In this document: positions 10,653-19,652 of the stretch, one piece after another | How positions within the stretch are numbered: position 1 is the stretch's first letter | How the letters are laid out: each line of letters opens with the position of its first letter | DNA from: Pseudomonas sp. G.S.17 | GTDB lineage: Bacteria; Pseudomonadota; Gammaproteobacteria; Pseudomonadales; Pseudomonadaceae | Assembly: GCF_038096165.1 (NCBI RefSeq) | Contig: NZ_CP151076.1 | Location: 496,001 to 560,000 of the forward strand | Direction: 5' to 3' | DNA length: 64,000 nt | Made by a program: the position numbers and the translations under genes | The notes under the pieces: model-generated | What the model was told of the DNA's origin: nothing | Database searches by the model: none | The model's input: the letters and a program-made list of their open reading frames with translations, nothing else

Positions 10653-10721
10653 ATGGCACAGAACTTTGTACCTTGTTCAAAGAGAGGCCGGGATTGCGGT
10701 ACTTCGTGGTCTGGGAGGTAG
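10653..10721 (+). CDS. Possible 22-residue small ORF after chpC
   Basis: An ATG at 10653 has GGAGG at 10643-10647 with ideal spacing, and it opens a 22-codon frame (MAQNFVPCSKRGRDCGTSWS...) ending with TAG at 10719. I do not recognise the peptide. Apart from this, 10548-10797 contains only the hairpin after chpC and no other supported gene. The strong ribosome site is the only support, so this may be chance. Confidence 0.2.
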   Translation: MAQNFVPCSKRGRDCGTSWSGR

Positions 10722-10797
10722 AAGGCGGTTATAACGGAATCCAAAACACTGACTGGGGGAGGGGCACCCAAGGAATAAAAGGAGGTGCCGCAGTTCC

Positions 10798-10965
10798 CGT
10801 TGGAGCGAGGCCTGCCCGCGAACCGGGCTGACGCGGTTCATCAGGTATACCGCGTCAAATTTTTCGCGAGCAAGCTCGGCTCCTACGGAAATGGTCTAAC
10901 CCTGGATTGTGCTTCTGATTCATTGCCTGAAACGACGCATTCGCGGGCAAGCCTCGCTCCAAGGA
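10798..10965. repeat. REP sequences (three copies, both orientations)
   Basis: Three REP units with the GGAGCGAGGC-TGCCCGCGAA type core lie at about 10798-10826, 10858-10887 (inverted, TTCGCGAGCAAGCTCGGCTCC) and 10937-10963 (inverted). Inverted neighbours form a REPIN-like pair. They belong to the same family as copies at 12766, 25838, 40918 and 44788 in this window. They do not encode protein, although frames stay open through them. Confidence 0.8.
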
Positions 10966-10985
10966 ATCTGATTGTGATGCTGGCG

Positions 10986-11049
10986 TGAGCCGAATAAAAG
11001 CCGTATTCAGCTCACCACATGAGCCGAATACGGCTATTATTCGGCTCAT
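10986..11049. promoter_or_regulatory. Two adjacent palindromes upstream of the Fic gene (putative operator)
   Basis: Palindrome 1 has arms TGAGCCGAATA (10986-10996) and TATTCAGCTCA (11004-11014), one mismatch. Palindrome 2 has perfect 12-base arms ATGAGCCGAATA (11019-11030) and TATTCGGCTCAT (11038-11049). All four half-sites share one consensus, and the block ends 17 bp before the chosen fic ATG. A -35-like TTGTGA near 10972 would place the -10 inside palindrome 1. The arrangement fits cooperative binding of a dimeric repressor; the Fic protein's own C-terminal helix-turn-helix is the obvious candidate (inference). Confidence 0.6.
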
Positions 11050-11066
11050 ACCCACAGGACTTGTCG

Positions 11067-12203
11067 ATGAGCGAATTACCTTACTGGATCTGGCAGCAAC
11101 CGGACTGGCCGAATTTTGACTGGCAGGGGGATCGGCTGGCCGGGCTGTTACGCGCATGCTCGCGAGCGCAAGGCCAGCTGCTGGGCATGCTCGGCGCAGT
11201 GGGTACTGACGCCAGCGCGCAGACGGAACTTGATGCGCTGCTGCAAAACATCATCACCTCGTCGGCAATCGAAGGTGAGCAGCTCAATGTAGGCTCGGTG
11301 CGATCATCGCTCGCCAAACGCCTCGGTCTTGCGGACGGTCAGAAGGTCAGCCCGCGTAGTGAAGGCCTGGCAGAGCTGATGCTGGACGCTACGCAGCAGC
11401 ACCAGACAAAGCTCACGCTTGAACGGGTATTGCATTGGCATACGTTACTGTTTCCGGCGCAGGAAACCCTTTTATCCCAGCGCATTCAAGTAGGCGCCTT
11501 GCGGGGTGATGAGCCGATGCAAGTGGTCTCCGGTCGTATTGATCGGCCGACAGTGCATTTCGAGGCGCCGCCGCGCGAGGGACTGGAAGCCCAGCTGGAC
11601 GCATTCTTCGACTGGTTCAATCGCAGTCAGTCGGATGCCAGCCTCGACCCACTCTTGCGTGCTGGCCTGGCGCACTTCTGGTTCGTGACCCTTCACCCGT
11701 TCGACGACGGCAACGGGCGGCTGACCCGCGCCATTACTGATCTGGCGTTGGCGCAGGCAGAGAATCAGGCTATTCGTTTTTACGCCATGTCCGCCAGCAT
11801 CCTGGCCGCTCGACCGGACTATTACCGCATTCTGGAAGTCAGCCAAAAGGATGGACTGGACGTCACGCCTTGGCTTGAGTGGTTCCTTCAGACATTGCTC
11901 GACTCGCTGCAACTGGCGACCCAACGGATTGATCGGATTCTGGCCAACGCGCGTTTCTGGCAGCAACATCGGGCCAAAGAGTTGTCGCCCGAGCAGATCA
12001 AAGTGCTCAATCGTCTGTTGGACGGCAGTCTGTTGGGTGATAAACCGGGCTTCGAAGGCGGGATCAGTGCCGCGCAGTATCAAGCAGTCGCCAAAGTCAG
12101 CAAGGCCACGGCAACCCGGCATCTTGCCGACTTACTGGATAAGGGCTGCTTGCAGAAACTCCCGGGGGGAGGCCGAAGCACCCGCTATCAAATATCGCTG
12201 TAA
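11067..12203 (+). CDS. Fic-domain protein with N-terminal DUF4172 and C-terminal HTH
   Basis: A 378-residue protein. The N-terminus (YWIWQQPDWPNFDWQ) is the DUF4172 type. The inhibitory motif S-S-A-I-E-G with E69 sits on an N-terminal helix (class II Fic). The core HPFDDGNGRLTR starts at H210. The last ~60 residues form a winged-helix HTH (SKATATRHLADLLDKGCL). Fic proteins usually transfer AMP to a target hydroxyl; here the target is unknown. The ATG at 11067 is preferred over 11019, which lies inside a palindrome that looks like an operator. It stands alone between REP-rich spacers, and autoregulation is likely by inference. Confidence 0.88.
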   Translation: MSELPYWIWQQPDWPNFDWQGDRLAGLLRACSRAQGQLLGMLGAVGTDASAQTELDALLQNIITSSAIEGEQLNVGSVRSSLAKRLGLADGQKVSPRSEGLAELMLDATQQHQTKLTLERVLHWHTLLFPAQETLLSQRIQVGALRGDEPMQVVSGRIDRPTVHFEAPPREGLEAQLDAFFDWFNRSQSDASLDPLLRAGLAHFWFVTLHPFDDGNGRLTRAITDLALAQAENQAIRFYAMSASILAARPDYYRILEVSQKDGLDVTPWLEWFLQTLLDSLQLATQRIDRILANARFWQQHRAKELSPEQIKVLNRLLDGSLLGDKPGFEGGISAAQYQAVAKVSKATATRHLADLLDKGCLQKLPGGGRSTRYQISL

Positions 12204-12237
12204 TCGAAGGCAGCGCTAACGCCGTTTTCAGGCAGGC

Positions 12238-12330
12238 TCAAACACACCTCGGCAACCTGATCTCCACCATGAATCCACCTTCGTCCATGTTGTGGGCGGC
12301 GATGTGGCCGTTGTGCATTTCAATTGCGCA
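12238..12330 (-). pseudogene. Relic of a histidine-kinase C-terminus
   Basis: On the minus strand this stretch reads AIEMHNGHIAAHNMDEGGF followed by VEIRLPRCV and a stop. That resembles the very end of a sensor-kinase ATPase domain (helix after the G2 box, then the final strand of type F.V.LP). No upstream G-box or further open frame is visible, so only a fragment remains. The rest of 12204-12640 shows no gene I can support. Confidence 0.35.
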
Positions 12331-12639
12331 TGGGAAACGTCGGTGCTGGCCAGCATCGCTCGCACCTCAGGATCGCCCGGTCAGGTCGGCCCAGAGCGTT
12401 AAGGGACAATTGCTGTTTGCTGGCCACCTGCCTTCCAGCAAGTGTTATCTGGCGACAGATGAAAGCCAAACACCGCGACCCTCAACCGCATGAGCGGCGA
12501 CGTGCGCTTGCTGTGCTGGATCAGCGATGCGGCCTGTACGCCAAAGGTCGAAGGCAAGGCCAATAAACTGCGGCATCGCAAGAGGAGTTTTCAGGTGCGG
12601 GTGGGGTAGCCGGCCTGTCAATCATTTGAATTGGAATGA

Positions 12640-12792
12640 AATCCGGCTTTAGCCGGGAGGAAGCCAGTCCATTCGCAATAGCCGCGTCGTCAGAACTCTC
12701 GCCCTCCCGGCTGAAGCCGGTCCTACGGGTCTCATGTTCGCGTGAAGGTTGATATACCCAGTCCGTTGGAGCGAGGCTTGCCCGCGAATGGG
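12640..12792. repeat. REP sequences, two families
   Basis: An inverted pair of the CCGGCTTTAGCCGGGAGG type lies at about 12642-12660 and 12703-12730, followed by a single REP of the TTGGAGCGAGGCTTGCCCGC type at about 12766-12790. The first family also occurs near 25000, 29531, 52680 and 60040 in this window. Confidence 0.75.
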
Positions 12793-12925
12793 TCGGCAAA
12801 TTCAATACGCGCCAGCAAGACACTTCCCTTCCCCTTGAGTGAAATTTCCGATTTTTCTCCGACTGCTTGTGCCCCGTGTTTTGGATCACTACCCTCCCGC
12901 CGTCGCTGCAAAATCAGCGATCAGG

Positions 12926-13131
12926 TTTGGTAGACCTAGAGTTCGCAGGCGCGAGGCGCCACCTTCTGCAAGGCGCTTTTTTGCGGGCCGCATTTTATGG
13001 TGGCCGTGCGCATGGCGTCTTCGGACGAGCCGGGTACCTGTGACCGGTTCTACCAACTTGCGTACGGCCACCACCATCGTTTGGTAGCGAGTTAACGGCT
13101 CCTTATAAGTTCTGCAGGAACTGTATGAAAG
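12926..13131 (+). promoter_or_regulatory. Structured leader upstream of the DUF6124 gene (candidate attenuator)
   Basis: The leader contains (a) a small hairpin GGCGC-GAG-GCGCC at 12948-12960, (b) an alternative pairing of GCGCC (12956-12960) with GGCGC (12972-12976) directly followed by TTTTTT, like a terminator, (c) a 13-bp stem between GGTGGCCGTGCGC (about 12999-13011) and GCGTACGGCCACC (13060-13072), enclosing (d) a hairpin GAGCCGG/CCGGTTC. TTGGTAGA near 12927 can pair with TCTACCAA near 13049, while a second TTGGTA at 13081 competes for the same partner. Mutually exclusive helices suggest riboregulation of the next gene. I cannot name a known RNA family. Confidence 0.4.
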
Positions 13132-13362
13132 ATGATTAAAACCACCCCCGCTTTACCCATTGCCCCGGCCGCTCACTTCACCGCCAACCAATTCCTGACC
13201 CAGGAACAAGCCCTGATCCACGCCTCCGATCTTCTGCGTTGCGCCATGGCCGCCGCCTATGAATGCGGCGACAGTCTTTCCGGCGCCAAGCGTGATCTGG
13301 CGTTCTCCGTTGTGCATCTGGTTGAAATGGCCAATGTGATGGTCGAGCGCTCGTTGCGCTGA
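13132..13362 (+). CDS. DUF6124 family small protein
   Basis: A 76-residue protein (MIKTTPALPIAPAAHFTANQ, then a helical segment with EQALIHASDLLRCAMAAAYE and a C-terminal VVHLVEMANVMVERSLR). It matches the small Pseudomonas proteins grouped as DUF6124, whose function is not known to me. It is probably all-helical and cytosolic, with no signal peptide. It is preceded by the structured leader described separately, and its stop is followed after 17 bp by the convergent transporter gene. Confidence 0.7.
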   Translation: MIKTTPALPIAPAAHFTANQFLTQEQALIHASDLLRCAMAAAYECGDSLSGAKRDLAFSVVHLVEMANVMVERSLR

Positions 13363-13379
13363 TAACCCGCGCATCAGGG

Positions 13380-13922
13380 CTAAAACCATCCGGCTCCTAA
13401 GCTGGAGCTGATCAAACCCAGAGCCACGCCCGTCGCAATCAGCCAGATCGGGTTGATCTTGCTGAAGTACATCACTGCTGCGCTGATCAAGGTCAGCATC
13501 AGACTCAGGGTCGTGTTTTCCAGGCTTTTGATGAGGATGTAGCTGGCAGCCAGAATCAGCCCCACCGAAACGGGTACGAGACTGTGCCGGACCCGTTTCA
13601 CCCAAGGCGTCTCGGCGTGTTTTTCCAGCCAGCCTGCACCGAACCAGGTCAGCACCGAGCAGGGCAGCAGCTTGGCGAACAACGCCACCATGGCGCCGGG
13701 AAAGCCCGCCGCCTGCTGGCCGATGAACACCAGAAACATCCCGTTCGGACCGGGCAATGCCTGGGACAGCGCAAAGAACGCCACGAACTGCGCGTCGCTG
13801 ATCCAGTTCATTTCATTGACGGTGTAGCGGTGGATATCGCTCAACGCGACGGTATTTCCGCCGATGGCCATCAATGACCAGAGGGCGCATTGCAGCATGA
13901 GGTGCAGCAGCACGTTCTGCAT
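13380..13922 (-). CDS. Chromate-transporter family protein, second half-size subunit
   Basis: A 180-residue membrane protein with four to five hydrophobic segments and the CHR-domain signature SQALPGPNG near residue 53-61, followed by GAMVALFAKLLPCSVLTWF. It is the half-length form of ChrA transporters, which usually work as a pair of short CHR proteins. Its ATG lies one base after the stop of the partner gene, so the two are translated together. The substrate could be chromate or another oxyanion; the sequence does not decide. Confidence 0.85.
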   Translation of the reverse strand: MQNVLLHLMLQCALWSLMAIGGNTVALSDIHRYTVNEMNWISDAQFVAFFALSQALPGPNGMFLVFIGQQAAGFPGAMVALFAKLLPCSVLTWFGAGWLEKHAETPWVKRVRHSLVPVSVGLILAASYILIKSLENTTLSLMLTLISAAVMYFSKINPIWLIATGVALGLISSSLGAGWF

Positions 13923-13923
13923 A

Positions 13924-14493
13924 TCAGCGTTGCGCGCTGGGTGAGCGAATGGAGTTGAGCGCTACCGAACACGGGATGCAAATCAACAGCACGGCCCAAA
14001 GCGGCAGCATCAGCAGCGCCATCAATATGAAGGTCAGGGCGAACGCGCTGTATTGCGCCACCGTGCGCGGTAAGGCACGCAACATGCGCAAGGTAACGCC
14101 CAACATCAGCCCGGTGGCGATCGGCGTGATGGCGCCGAATACCTGCTGCACTGCATCGTGATCCCACCATCTGGCATAGGCGAAACCGGCCAGCACGGTA
14201 ATGATCGACGGGAACAAATACAGCCCGATCACCGCCGCGCTCGCGCCACGCAGGCCATGCAATTTGCGGCTGTAGATGATCCCGACATTGGCAATGTTCG
14301 GCCCCGGGAAAAACTGCCCGGTGGACAGCAGCTCATTGAATTGCTGCTCGCTGACCCAGCGCCTGCGATCAACCATCATCCGCCGCGCCCAAGGCAAAAC
14401 CCCGCCAAAACCGCAAAGCCCGACCAAGGCAAAGTTATAGAAAATCTGCCACACGCTGGGTACAACGAGGTTGTCTTGCTCGGGCTGGGTCAT
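13924..14493 (-). CDS. Chromate-transporter family protein, first half-size subunit
   Basis: A 189-residue membrane protein with the CHR signatures GFGGVLPWARRMMVDRR and STGQFFPGPNIANVGIIYS. I chose the ATG at 14493 because GGAG lies six bases upstream, within a potential GTG start at 14505. With the next gene it forms a two-subunit short-chain CHR transporter. Its start lies 21 bp downstream of the stop of the dioxygenase gene, so the three genes may be one transcript. Confidence 0.85.
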   Translation of the reverse strand: MTQPEQDNLVVPSVWQIFYNFALVGLCGFGGVLPWARRMMVDRRRWVSEQQFNELLSTGQFFPGPNIANVGIIYSRKLHGLRGASAAVIGLYLFPSIITVLAGFAYARWWDHDAVQQVFGAITPIATGLMLGVTLRMLRALPRTVAQYSAFALTFILMALLMLPLWAVLLICIPCSVALNSIRSPSAQR

Positions 14494-14514
14494 GGTCGGC
14501 TCCACGAAACGGTG

Positions 14515-15609
14515 TCAGAAATTTACGCCGGTGAATTCTGCGATTGTTTTTTGGCAGGAAATTATTTCGGGCGTGGCTGTCCAGGCTTTGTAGCCGCCTC
14601 GATAGCTTCCCGGTTCAATTCTCCCGTAAGCCTCTCGGAAAGACTCTGGCAGCGGTCGGCTAAAGGGTGTCGCGAACCATTGACGGAATAGATGCCTTTT
14701 GCGATCCGTTGCTGCATGGTCTGCAAAACTGCGTCGAGCGTGACACACCACATGATTGTTCAAAAGCTGAAGGTCGCCTGGCCTCAGAGTGAATTCAAAG
14801 CAGTTTTTTGGATCGTTGGCGATTCGCTGGAACGCCTCGCAGGCATCAGTGACAACGCCGGAAAGTGGCGGTGCTTCTGGAAAGTTGCGACAGGCCAATA
14901 TGCGCTGCTCGTAGAATCGCGCGGCAAAGATCCCGTGTTCGCAACTAAATACAGGGCACATGAAGAATTGGTCTTGAGTGTCTGGATCGTCGGCGAGTGC
15001 GGAAAATGGAAGCGGCTCGTAAAGGGCTTGTTGCCATTCGATATTTTCCACCCCCATCTGGTTGTGAATGGTCAGCATATTGGCAATACGTGACTGGCCG
15101 CCTTGCATTGCCGCACGACGGCACAGGACCGTCGCCAGATCAGATGAATCAACATGAAATTCCATGGCGGCATTCGTGGTGTGCTTGCGTAAACCCTGCG
15201 CCCCGGTTGCGCTATCTCTAACATCAACCAGCAACTGGGAGGCTGAATTTTGAATCAGTGGCACACCTAAATGCATGCCGATTCCCCAGGCCAGCAAGCG
15301 AGCATCCGCTTCGCTCAGTTGCTCTACCGGAAGGTTTCTCAGCAGAGCAACGCCCGTTCGTGTTTCACATATCAGCATTGCTCGCAGAAGTGTCTTGTGC
15401 AGCGTAGGCAAAGGAAAATCCTGCGGCGAGCATTGCAACAGCGGTTTACCGCAGCTAATCAACTTGGCCAGTGCCTGCTCGACTTCAATGACTTCTGCGG
15501 GTTTTAAGTTATGAATCCATTGCGATGAAGAGCTGCGCAAGTCTTTGGCAGTCCATGGGTAGTTTGAAATCAGAGAAGACGCTTGTGACAAAGAATTTTC
15601 ATGGGACAT
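14515..15609 (-). CDS. TauD/TfdA-like Fe(II)/2-oxoglutarate dioxygenase
   Basis: A 364-residue protein. The metal-binding facial triad appears as HVD (in EFHVDSSD, middle of the protein) and a distal His in NNHVVCHARRSF, followed by the conserved Arg. This is the clavaminate-synthase/TauD fold. It would hydroxylate or cleave a small organic molecule using O2 and 2-oxoglutarate; the substrate is unknown. The ATG at 15609 has GGGAG seven bases upstream; a longer reading frame to 15732 lacks a ribosome site. It is divergent from the mdc operon. Confidence 0.8.
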   Translation of the reverse strand: MSHENSLSQASSLISNYPWTAKDLRSSSSQWIHNLKPAEVIEVEQALAKLISCGKPLLQCSPQDFPLPTLHKTLLRAMLICETRTGVALLRNLPVEQLSEADARLLAWGIGMHLGVPLIQNSASQLLVDVRDSATGAQGLRKHTTNAAMEFHVDSSDLATVLCRRAAMQGGQSRIANMLTIHNQMGVENIEWQQALYEPLPFSALADDPDTQDQFFMCPVFSCEHGIFAARFYEQRILACRNFPEAPPLSGVVTDACEAFQRIANDPKNCFEFTLRPGDLQLLNNHVVCHARRSFADHAATDRKRHLFRQWFATPFSRPLPESFREAYGRIEPGSYRGGYKAWTATPEIISCQKTIAEFTGVNF

Positions 15610-15778
15610 CGCTAATCTCCCGATAAAGCATAACGATCCAGAAATTCGTTCCACGGGATGGCGATCGCTGAGCGCGTCATGACCATTGCCACTAGCCGCT
15701 GGTTTCGAAGTCTCCGGATTTTTCTCTATCACTTGTCAACGCAACCTCGTCGCCATGATGAACGATGTTTCTTGAACT

Positions 15779-15800
15779 GTTGTAGGCAACTGCTTACAAC
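15779..15800. promoter_or_regulatory. Palindrome upstream of mdcA (putative MdcR site)
   Basis: Arms GTTGTAGGCA (15779-15788) and TGCTTACAAC (15791-15800) differ by one base from a perfect inverted repeat with a 2-base centre, which fits a LysR-type T-N11-A site. It lies about 150 bp before the mdcA ATG in the 339-bp intergenic region shared with the divergent dioxygenase. Assignment to MdcR is inference from the mdcR gene behind the operon. The rest of 15610-15948 shows no gene. Confidence 0.4.
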
Positions 15801-15948
15801 CGCAAATTGCACTTTGGTTCCTACACAAAGCCTCACTGCAACGGGGTTATTCATTACTCCAACCGTAACAATTCCACCGTTTGCTTGATTGATGCCCGAC
15901 ACCCTTCGCTTCTAAGGTGACCCACGACAGCGAATTCGTGGAGTGACC

Positions 15949-17625
15949 ATGACAACAATAACGAACCCCGACGCGCGCTGGTCGCGTCGTCGCAGTGAAA
16001 AACAGCGGCGGCTCGAACAGGTGCGGCATCTTGCCGATGGTGTGGTGTTGCCGACCGATCAGATCGTCGCGGCGCTGGAAGCCTTGATGATGCCCGGCGA
16101 CCGCGTGGTGCTGGAGGGCAACAACCAGAAACAGGCGGATTTCCTTTCCCGCTCGCTGGCCAAGGTTGACCCGGCCAAGCTCCACGACCTGCACATGATC
16201 ATGCCCAGCGTCGGCCGTTCCGAGCATCTGGATCTGTTCGAACGCGGCATCGCCCGCAAGCTCGATTTCTCTTTCGCCGGTACGCAAAGCCTGCGCATCA
16301 GCCAGTTGCTGGAAGACGGCCTGCTGGAAATCGGTGCAATTCATACCTACATCGAGCTGTATTCGCGGCTGGTGGTCGACCTTATCCCCAACGTCGTGTT
16401 GTCGGCCGGTTTCATGGCCGACCGCGCGGGCAATATCTACACCGGGCCGAGCACCGAAGACACGCCTGCGCTGATCGAACCTGCCGCGTTCAGCGACGGC
16501 ATCGTCATCGTCCAGGTCAATCAGCTGGTGGATGACGTCAGCGAGCTGCCTCGGGTTGATATTCCCGGCTCCTGGGTCGACTTCGTGGTGGTGGCCGACA
16601 AGCCGTTCTACATAGAGCCTTTATTCACCCGCGACCCACGCCATATCAAGCCGGTGCATGTGCTGATGGCGATGATGGCGATTCGTGGTATCTACGAAAA
16701 ACACAACGTCCAGTCCCTGAACCACGGCATTGGTTTCAACACCGCCGCCATCGAGCTGATCCTGCCGACCTACGGCGAATCCCTCGGCTTGAAAGGCAAG
16801 ATCTGCCGCAACTGGACCCTCAATCCGCACCCGACGCTGATCCCCGCCATCGAAAGCGGCTGGGTGGAAAGCGTGCATTGTTTCGGCACCGAACTGGGCA
16901 TGGAAAATTACATCGCCGCGCGGCCTGATGTGTTCTTCACCGGCCGTGACGGTTCGCTGCGTTCCAACCGCATGATGTGCCAGCTGGCCGGGCAATACGC
17001 CGTGGATCTGTTCATCGGCGCGACCTTGCAGGTCGATGGCGACGGGCATTCCTCCACCGTGACGCGCGGACGTCTCGCGGGTTTCGGTGGTGCGCCAAAC
17101 ATGGGCCACGATCCCCACGGTCGTCGCCATCCGACGCCCGCCTGGCTGGACATGCGCCAGCAAAGCGGCGATGGCCCGGACGCTTATCTTGAACGCGGCA
17201 AAAAGCTCGTCGTGCAGATGGTCGAAACCTTCCAGGAAGGCGGCAAACCCACCTTCGTCGAAACCCTCGATGCCGTGGAAGTGGCGAAGAAAAGCGGCAT
17301 GCCGCTGGCGCCGATCATGATCTACGGCGATGACGTCACCCACCTGCTCACCGAAGAAGGCATCGCTTATCTGTACAAGGCGCGCAGCCTGGAAGAACGC
17401 CAGGCGATGATCGCCGCCGTCGCTGGCGTCACCGTGATCGGCCTGCGCCACAACCCCAAAGACACCGCCCGCATGCGCCGTGAAGGTTTGATTGCGTTGC
17501 CCGAAGACCTGGGGATTCGTCGCACCGACGCCAGCCGCGAATTGCTCGCTGCCAAGAGCATCGGCGATCTGGTCCAGTGGTCAGGCGGTTTGTACAACCC
17601 GCCCGCCAAATTCAGGAGCTGGTAA
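15949..17625 (+). CDS. mdcA: Malonate decarboxylase alpha subunit (acetyl-S-ACP:malonate ACP transferase)
   Basis: A 558-residue protein matching MdcA along its full length (N-terminal [19 protein letters not shown], internal [21 protein letters not shown]-terminal [17 protein letters not shown]). It exchanges acetyl for malonyl on the ACP MdcC, releasing acetate, in the cytoplasmic biotin-independent decarboxylase. The ATG at 15949 has GTGGAG just upstream and is preferred over the GTG at 15943. Its stop overlaps the mdcB start (TAATG). Confidence 0.95.
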   Translation: MTTITNPDARWSRRRSEKQRRLEQVRHLADGVVLPTDQIVAALEALMMPGDRVVLEGNNQKQADFLSRSLAKVDPAKLHDLHMIMPSVGRSEHLDLFERGIARKLDFSFAGTQSLRISQLLEDGLLEIGAIHTYIELYSRLVVDLIPNVVLSAGFMADRAGNIYTGPSTEDTPALIEPAAFSDGIVIVQVNQLVDDVSELPRVDIPGSWVDFVVVADKPFYIEPLFTRDPRHIKPVHVLMAMMAIRGIYEKHNVQSLNHGIGFNTAAIELILPTYGESLGLKGKICRNWTLNPHPTLIPAIESGWVESVHCFGTELGMENYIAARPDVFFTGRDGSLRSNRMMCQLAGQYAVDLFIGATLQVDGDGHSSTVTRGRLAGFGGAPNMGHDPHGRRHPTPAWLDMRQQSGDGPDAYLERGKKLVVQMVETFQEGGKPTFVETLDAVEVAKKSGMPLAPIMIYGDDVTHLLTEEGIAYLYKARSLEERQAMIAAVAGVTVIGLRHNPKDTARMRREGLIALPEDLGIRRTDASRELLAAKSIGDLVQWSGGLYNPPAKFRSW

Positions 17626-18506
17626 TGAGCGCACTCGCCCGCAATACCGAATCTGAGCGGCTGTCGCTCGCCGATCACCTGGCGGATCTCGCCGTGGAAG
17701 CGCTGATCGACGAAGCTGACTTGTCACCCAAACCCGCGCTGGTCGACCGACGTGGCAGCGGCGCCCACAGCGATTTGCATCTGGGTTTGATGCACGCATC
17801 GGCGTTGTCGCTGTGGCCCGCGTTCAAGGAAATGGCCGAAGCCGCCATGGAATTTGGCGTCATCGGCCAACCCTTGCGCGAAGCCTTGGGGCGCATTGGT
17901 CGCGAAGGCGAAGCCGCCATGCTGCACACCACCGAAGGCGTGAACACTCATCGCGGCGCGATCTGGGCCTTGGGTTTGCTGGTGACCGCAGCGGCACTGG
18001 AACCGGAAAACTGCAGCGCCGCGAGCCTCAGCCTGCGCGCGGCCAAGCTGGCGCTGATCGATGATCGCCATGTCATCGCCCAAGCCAGTCACGGCCAACA
18101 GGTTGCCCGTCGTTATGGCGCCATGGGCGCGAAAGAACAGGCGCAACTGGGCTTTCCGGCGGTCATGCAATTCGGTCTGCCGCAGCTGCAACGCAGCCGC
18201 GCCACCGGCCATGGCGAGCAAAACGCGCGACTCGATGCCTTGCTGGCGATCATGACCACCCTGAGCGATACCTGCGTGCTGTATCGCGCCGGCACCGCAG
18301 GGCTGAACGTCATGCAACACGGCGCGCAACGGGTGCTGGACGCCGGTGGCAGCGCGAGCCTCAGCGGTCGGCGCTGCCTGCACGAACTGGATCAGCAATT
18401 GTTGCAGCTCAACGCATCGCCCGGTGGCGCGGCTGATTTGCTCGCCGCCTGCCTGTTCATCGATAGCCTGGAGCCCGCGCTCGGCCATCCATCGAGGAGT
18501 GTTTGA
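17625..18506 (+). CDS. mdcB: Triphosphoribosyl-dephospho-CoA synthase
   Basis: A 293-residue CitG-family protein ([20 protein letters not shown] near the N-terminus, [16 protein letters not shown] centrally). It joins dephospho-CoA to ATP-derived ribose to build the precursor of the MdcC prosthetic group. The ATG overlaps the mdcA stop by one base; AGGAG precedes it. A longer frame back to 17577 lies inside mdcA. Confidence 0.95.
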   Translation: MSALARNTESERLSLADHLADLAVEALIDEADLSPKPALVDRRGSGAHSDLHLGLMHASALSLWPAFKEMAEAAMEFGVIGQPLREALGRIGREGEAAMLHTTEGVNTHRGAIWALGLLVTAAALEPENCSAASLSLRAAKLALIDDRHVIAQASHGQQVARRYGAMGAKEQAQLGFPAVMQFGLPQLQRSRATGHGEQNARLDALLAIMTTLSDTCVLYRAGTAGLNVMQHGAQRVLDAGGSASLSGRRCLHELDQQLLQLNASPGGAADLLAACLFIDSLEPALGHPSRSV

Positions 18507-18508
18507 TC

Positions 18509-18808
18509 ATGGAAACCTTGTCTTTTGAATTCACCGCCGGCCAGCCGCCCATCAACCGCGCGCTGGTCGGTTGCGTCGGTTCGGGTGATCTGGAAGTGCT
18601 GCTGGAGCCCGGTGTGCCGGGCACGTTGTCGATTAATGTGGTGACCTCGGTGAATGGTGCTTCGGCCCGTTGGCAGCATCTGTTTCAGCGCATGTTCGAC
18701 GGCCAGACGCCGCCTGCCATGACCGTCGATATTCACGATTTCGGCGCTACGCCTGGTGTGGTGCGCTTGCGTCTGGAACAGGGTTTCGAGGAGGTCGGTC
18801 ATGACTGA
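18509..18808 (+). CDS. mdcC: Malonate decarboxylase acyl carrier protein (delta subunit)
   Basis: A 99-residue ACP. S25 in the motif CVGSGDLEVLLEP is the expected attachment site of the 2'-(5''-phosphoribosyl)-3'-dephospho-CoA arm that carries acetyl and malonyl groups. GAGGAG at 18494-18499 supports the ATG at 18509 rather than the TTG at 18503. The 3' end overlaps mdcD by 8 bp. Confidence 0.95.
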   Translation: METLSFEFTAGQPPINRALVGCVGSGDLEVLLEPGVPGTLSINVVTSVNGASARWQHLFQRMFDGQTPPAMTVDIHDFGATPGVVRLRLEQGFEEVGHD

Positions 18809-19652
18809 TGTCGCGCGTTTGTTGAGTCAACACAGCTTCATCGAACTGGGCGCTCGCCAGCGCGCGCAAGCGCTGCTCGATCCGGGCAGCTTTCGCGAAC
18901 TGGTCGGCCCGTTCGAGCGCCTGATGTCGCCCTGGCTGATCAAGCAAGGCATCGTCGCCCAGGCTGATGATGGCGTGATCGTCGCAAAAGGCACCGTTGC
19001 CGGTTTGCCAGTGGTGATTGCCGCCATTGAAGGCGCATTTCAGGGCGGCAGCATGGGCGAAGTCGGCGGCGCAAAAATGGCCGGTGCTCTGGAACTGGCC
19101 GCTGAAGACAACCGCAACGGCATCCCCACCGCAGCGATCCTGCTGCTGGAAACCGGCGGCGTGCGCTTGCAGGAAGCCAATCTCGGACTGGCCGCGATTG
19201 CCGAGATTCACGCGGCGATTGTCGACCTGCGTCAGTACCAGCCGGTGGTTGGCGTGGTGGCGGGCAGCGTGGGTTGTTTTGGTGGCATGTCCATCGCAGC
19301 GGGTTTGTGCAGTTATCTGCTGGTGACTCAGGAAGCACGACTGGGCCTGAACGGCCCGCAGGTCATCGAGCAGGAAGCCGGGATCGAAGAATACGATTCT
19401 CGCGACCGGCCCTTCATCTGGAGCCTGACCGGAGGCGAGCAGCGCTTTGCCAGTCACCTGGTAGACGGTTTCGCCGCCGATGACGTGCAGGACATTCGTA
19501 CTCAAGTGACCGCCTGGATCAAGCAAGGCGTGCCGACCGGAAACCGCAGCGGCCAGCACGAGCTGTTTTTGCAGCGACTGGCGCGGCTCGACACTCAAGC
19601 GCAGATCGACCCGTTGACCGTGCGCGATCTGTATCAAGGAGCCCAATCATGA
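18801..19652 (+). CDS. mdcD: Malonyl-S-ACP decarboxylase beta subunit
   Basis: A 283-residue carboxyltransferase-fold (crotonase superfamily) protein with GGAKMAGALELAAEDNRN and LETGGVRLQEANLG typical of MdcD. With MdcE it forms the decarboxylase that removes CO2 from malonyl-ACP. The start at 18801 follows a GAGGTCGG site inside the mdcC end; the stop overlaps mdcE by 4 bp (ATGA). Confidence 0.95.
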   Translation: MTDVARLLSQHSFIELGARQRAQALLDPGSFRELVGPFERLMSPWLIKQGIVAQADDGVIVAKGTVAGLPVVIAAIEGAFQGGSMGEVGGAKMAGALELAAEDNRNGIPTAAILLLETGGVRLQEANLGLAAIAEIHAAIVDLRQYQPVVGVVAGSVGCFGGMSIAAGLCSYLLVTQEARLGLNGPQVIEQEAGIEEYDSRDRPFIWSLTGGEQRFASHLVDGFAADDVQDIRTQVTAWIKQGVPTGNRSGQHELFLQRLARLDTQAQIDPLTVRDLYQGAQS

